In this document: positions 63,377 through 64,000 of the stretch, one piece after another
Numbering within the stretch: position 1 is the stretch's first letter
Layout: each line of letters begins with the position of its first letter
NCBI RefSeq assembly: GCF_013449725.1
Contig: NZ_JACCFF010000002.1
Span: 310,001 to 374,000 of the forward strand
DNA: 64,000 bases
Direction: 5' to 3'
Source: Mycobacteroides sp. LB1
Lineage (GTDB): Bacteria; Actinomycetota; Actinomycetes; Mycobacteriales; Mycobacteriaceae
The notes under the pieces: model-generated
The model's input: only the letters and a program-made list of their open reading frames with translations
The model's database searches: none
Told to the model about the DNA's origin: nothing
Program-made: the position numbers and the translations under genes

Positions 63377-64000
63377 TTATCTACCGAACAGACGCTGTAG
63401 TTCGGTGAACCATGGGATGACGACAGCCAACGTCGGCACCACCAATATCGCCGCAGCGGCGGCATAGGCGCCGCACGACAGGAGAAGACTGTTTCCGCGC
63501 CCGCCCAGGCGGCGGACCCGGATAAGCGTGGTGGGTCCACCCGCGGCCATCGCGCCGACCGGCGTTGGGCCGCCCGCACACGCGACCAGCGCACGTGCCA
63601 GGGGTGTGGGCCCCGCCGTGCGCACTGCGGCATCATCGGCCAGCAGCTCCACCAGCAGTTTGACCGCGTCCAGCGCATTCCTGCTGCGGACGATCACGGG
63701 GAACGCGTCGTGGACGGCGGTGAATGCCTCCAGCACCAGGTCATGACGCGCACGCAGGTGGGCACGCTCGTGCGCGACGATCGCGGCGACCTCGTTGTGC
63801 CCCAGCGTGCTCAGCGTTCCCTCACTGACGACCACCCGGCTGCGTACACCCGGTAAGCAGTAGGCGAGTGGCTCGTCGACTTCAATCACCCGCAGGTCGT
63901 GATCCCGGCGGCGATGGATGTCGTAGCCGCCACGCCAGTTCTCGCAATATCGGCTGTGATCGAGCAGATCGACGATCGCCCGGTGGCGGGCACGACGGCG
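63377..64000 (-). CDS. M56/BlaR1-type membrane metallopeptidase, 3' part (Rv1845c-like)
   Basis: Partial: the start lies beyond the right edge. At least 206 C-terminal residues are seen. The zinc site is HERAH in VAAIVAHERAHLRARHDLVLEAF, preceded by a VVVSEGTLSTLGHNEV segment. One or two membrane helices follow (LLLSCGAYAAAAAILVVPTLAVVIPWF). M. tuberculosis Rv1845c with BlaI (Rv1846c) responds to beta-lactams and also affects ATP synthase genes; a blaI gene is expected next door but is outside the window. Confidence 0.85.
   Translation of the reverse strand, partial: RRRARHRAIVDLLDHSRYCENWRGGYDIHRRRDHDLRVIEVDEPLAYCLPGVRSRVVVSEGTLSTLGHNEVAAIVAHERAHLRARHDLVLEAFTAVHDAFPVIVRSRNALDAVKLLVELLADDAAVRTAGPTPLARALVACAGGPTPVGAMAAGGPTTLIRVRRLGGRGNSLLLSCGAYAAAAAILVVPTLAVVIPWFTELQRLFGR

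Overview
The window is a gene-dense, high-GC stretch of a rapidly growing mycobacterium, most likely the Mycobacteroides (Mycobacterium) abscessus/chelonae group. Gene content and order follow the M. tuberculosis blocks Rv1686c-Rv1713 and Rv1816-Rv1845c, recalled from memory. An aph(3'')-type kinase, an ABC-F protein beside tyrS and a LysM/lectin protein fit the abscessus group. GTG and TTG starts, 4-bp ATGA/GTGA overlaps and leaderless promoters are common. No database search was possible, so species and ortholog statements are from recall.

Region A (1-21.8 kb) is core. It holds an ABC-2 exporter, mpg, tyrS, a convergent ABC-F gene, a TPR protein, a HAD phosphatase, tlyA, nadK, recN, steA-steB (mctB), pyrG, an ADP-ribose Nudix hydrolase, xerD, parA-scpA-scpB, an rluB-type synthase, cmk and der. 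Themes are translation, DNA repair and recombination, chromosome segregation and envelope assembly. Many genes overlap by 4-8 bp, so long operons are likely.

Region B (21.9-41.7 kb) is the accessory, mosaic part. It starts with a bulb-lectin/LysM protein and a LexA-box-controlled DUF222-HNH (13E12-like) gene. Next is tRNA-Pro(GGG) with a strong terminator and a frameshifted tyrosine integrase beside it. Then come a K+ channel with RCK domains on both sides of the pore, and an ammonium cassette (amtB-PII divergent from a type III glutamine synthetase). A streptomycin-kinase operon behind a perfect palindrome, an ArsR/SRPBCC/VOC/flavoprotein cluster, and a TetR gene between two UbiB-family kinase genes follow. 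An SRPBCC protein and an acyl-CoA dehydrogenase complete it. A TACATAC/GTATGTA motif recurs in three promoters around the TetR and UbiB genes.

Region C (41.8-64 kb) returns to core genes: secA2, a CDP-alcohol phosphatidyltransferase, two DUF881 proteins flanking a small basic membrane protein, gcvH, garA, ftsR (Rv1828-like), a DUF151 protein, a ResR (Rv1830)-like MerR regulator, gcvP behind a tandem glycine riboswitch, a VWA protein, glcB, two CNNM/CorC-like CBS proteins, guaB1, gnd1 and a partial M56 protease. gcvH, gcvP and glcB link C1/C2 metabolism, and GarA links kinase signalling to 2-oxoglutarate and glutamate flux.

No gap between genes exceeds 300 bases. The strongest leads are the TetR-UbiB promoter motif, the tRNA-linked integrase fossil beside an SOS-controlled HNH gene, the lectin-LysM protein, the double-RCK channel, the palindrome ahead of the resistance operon, and an upstream ORF coupled to the ABC-F gene.
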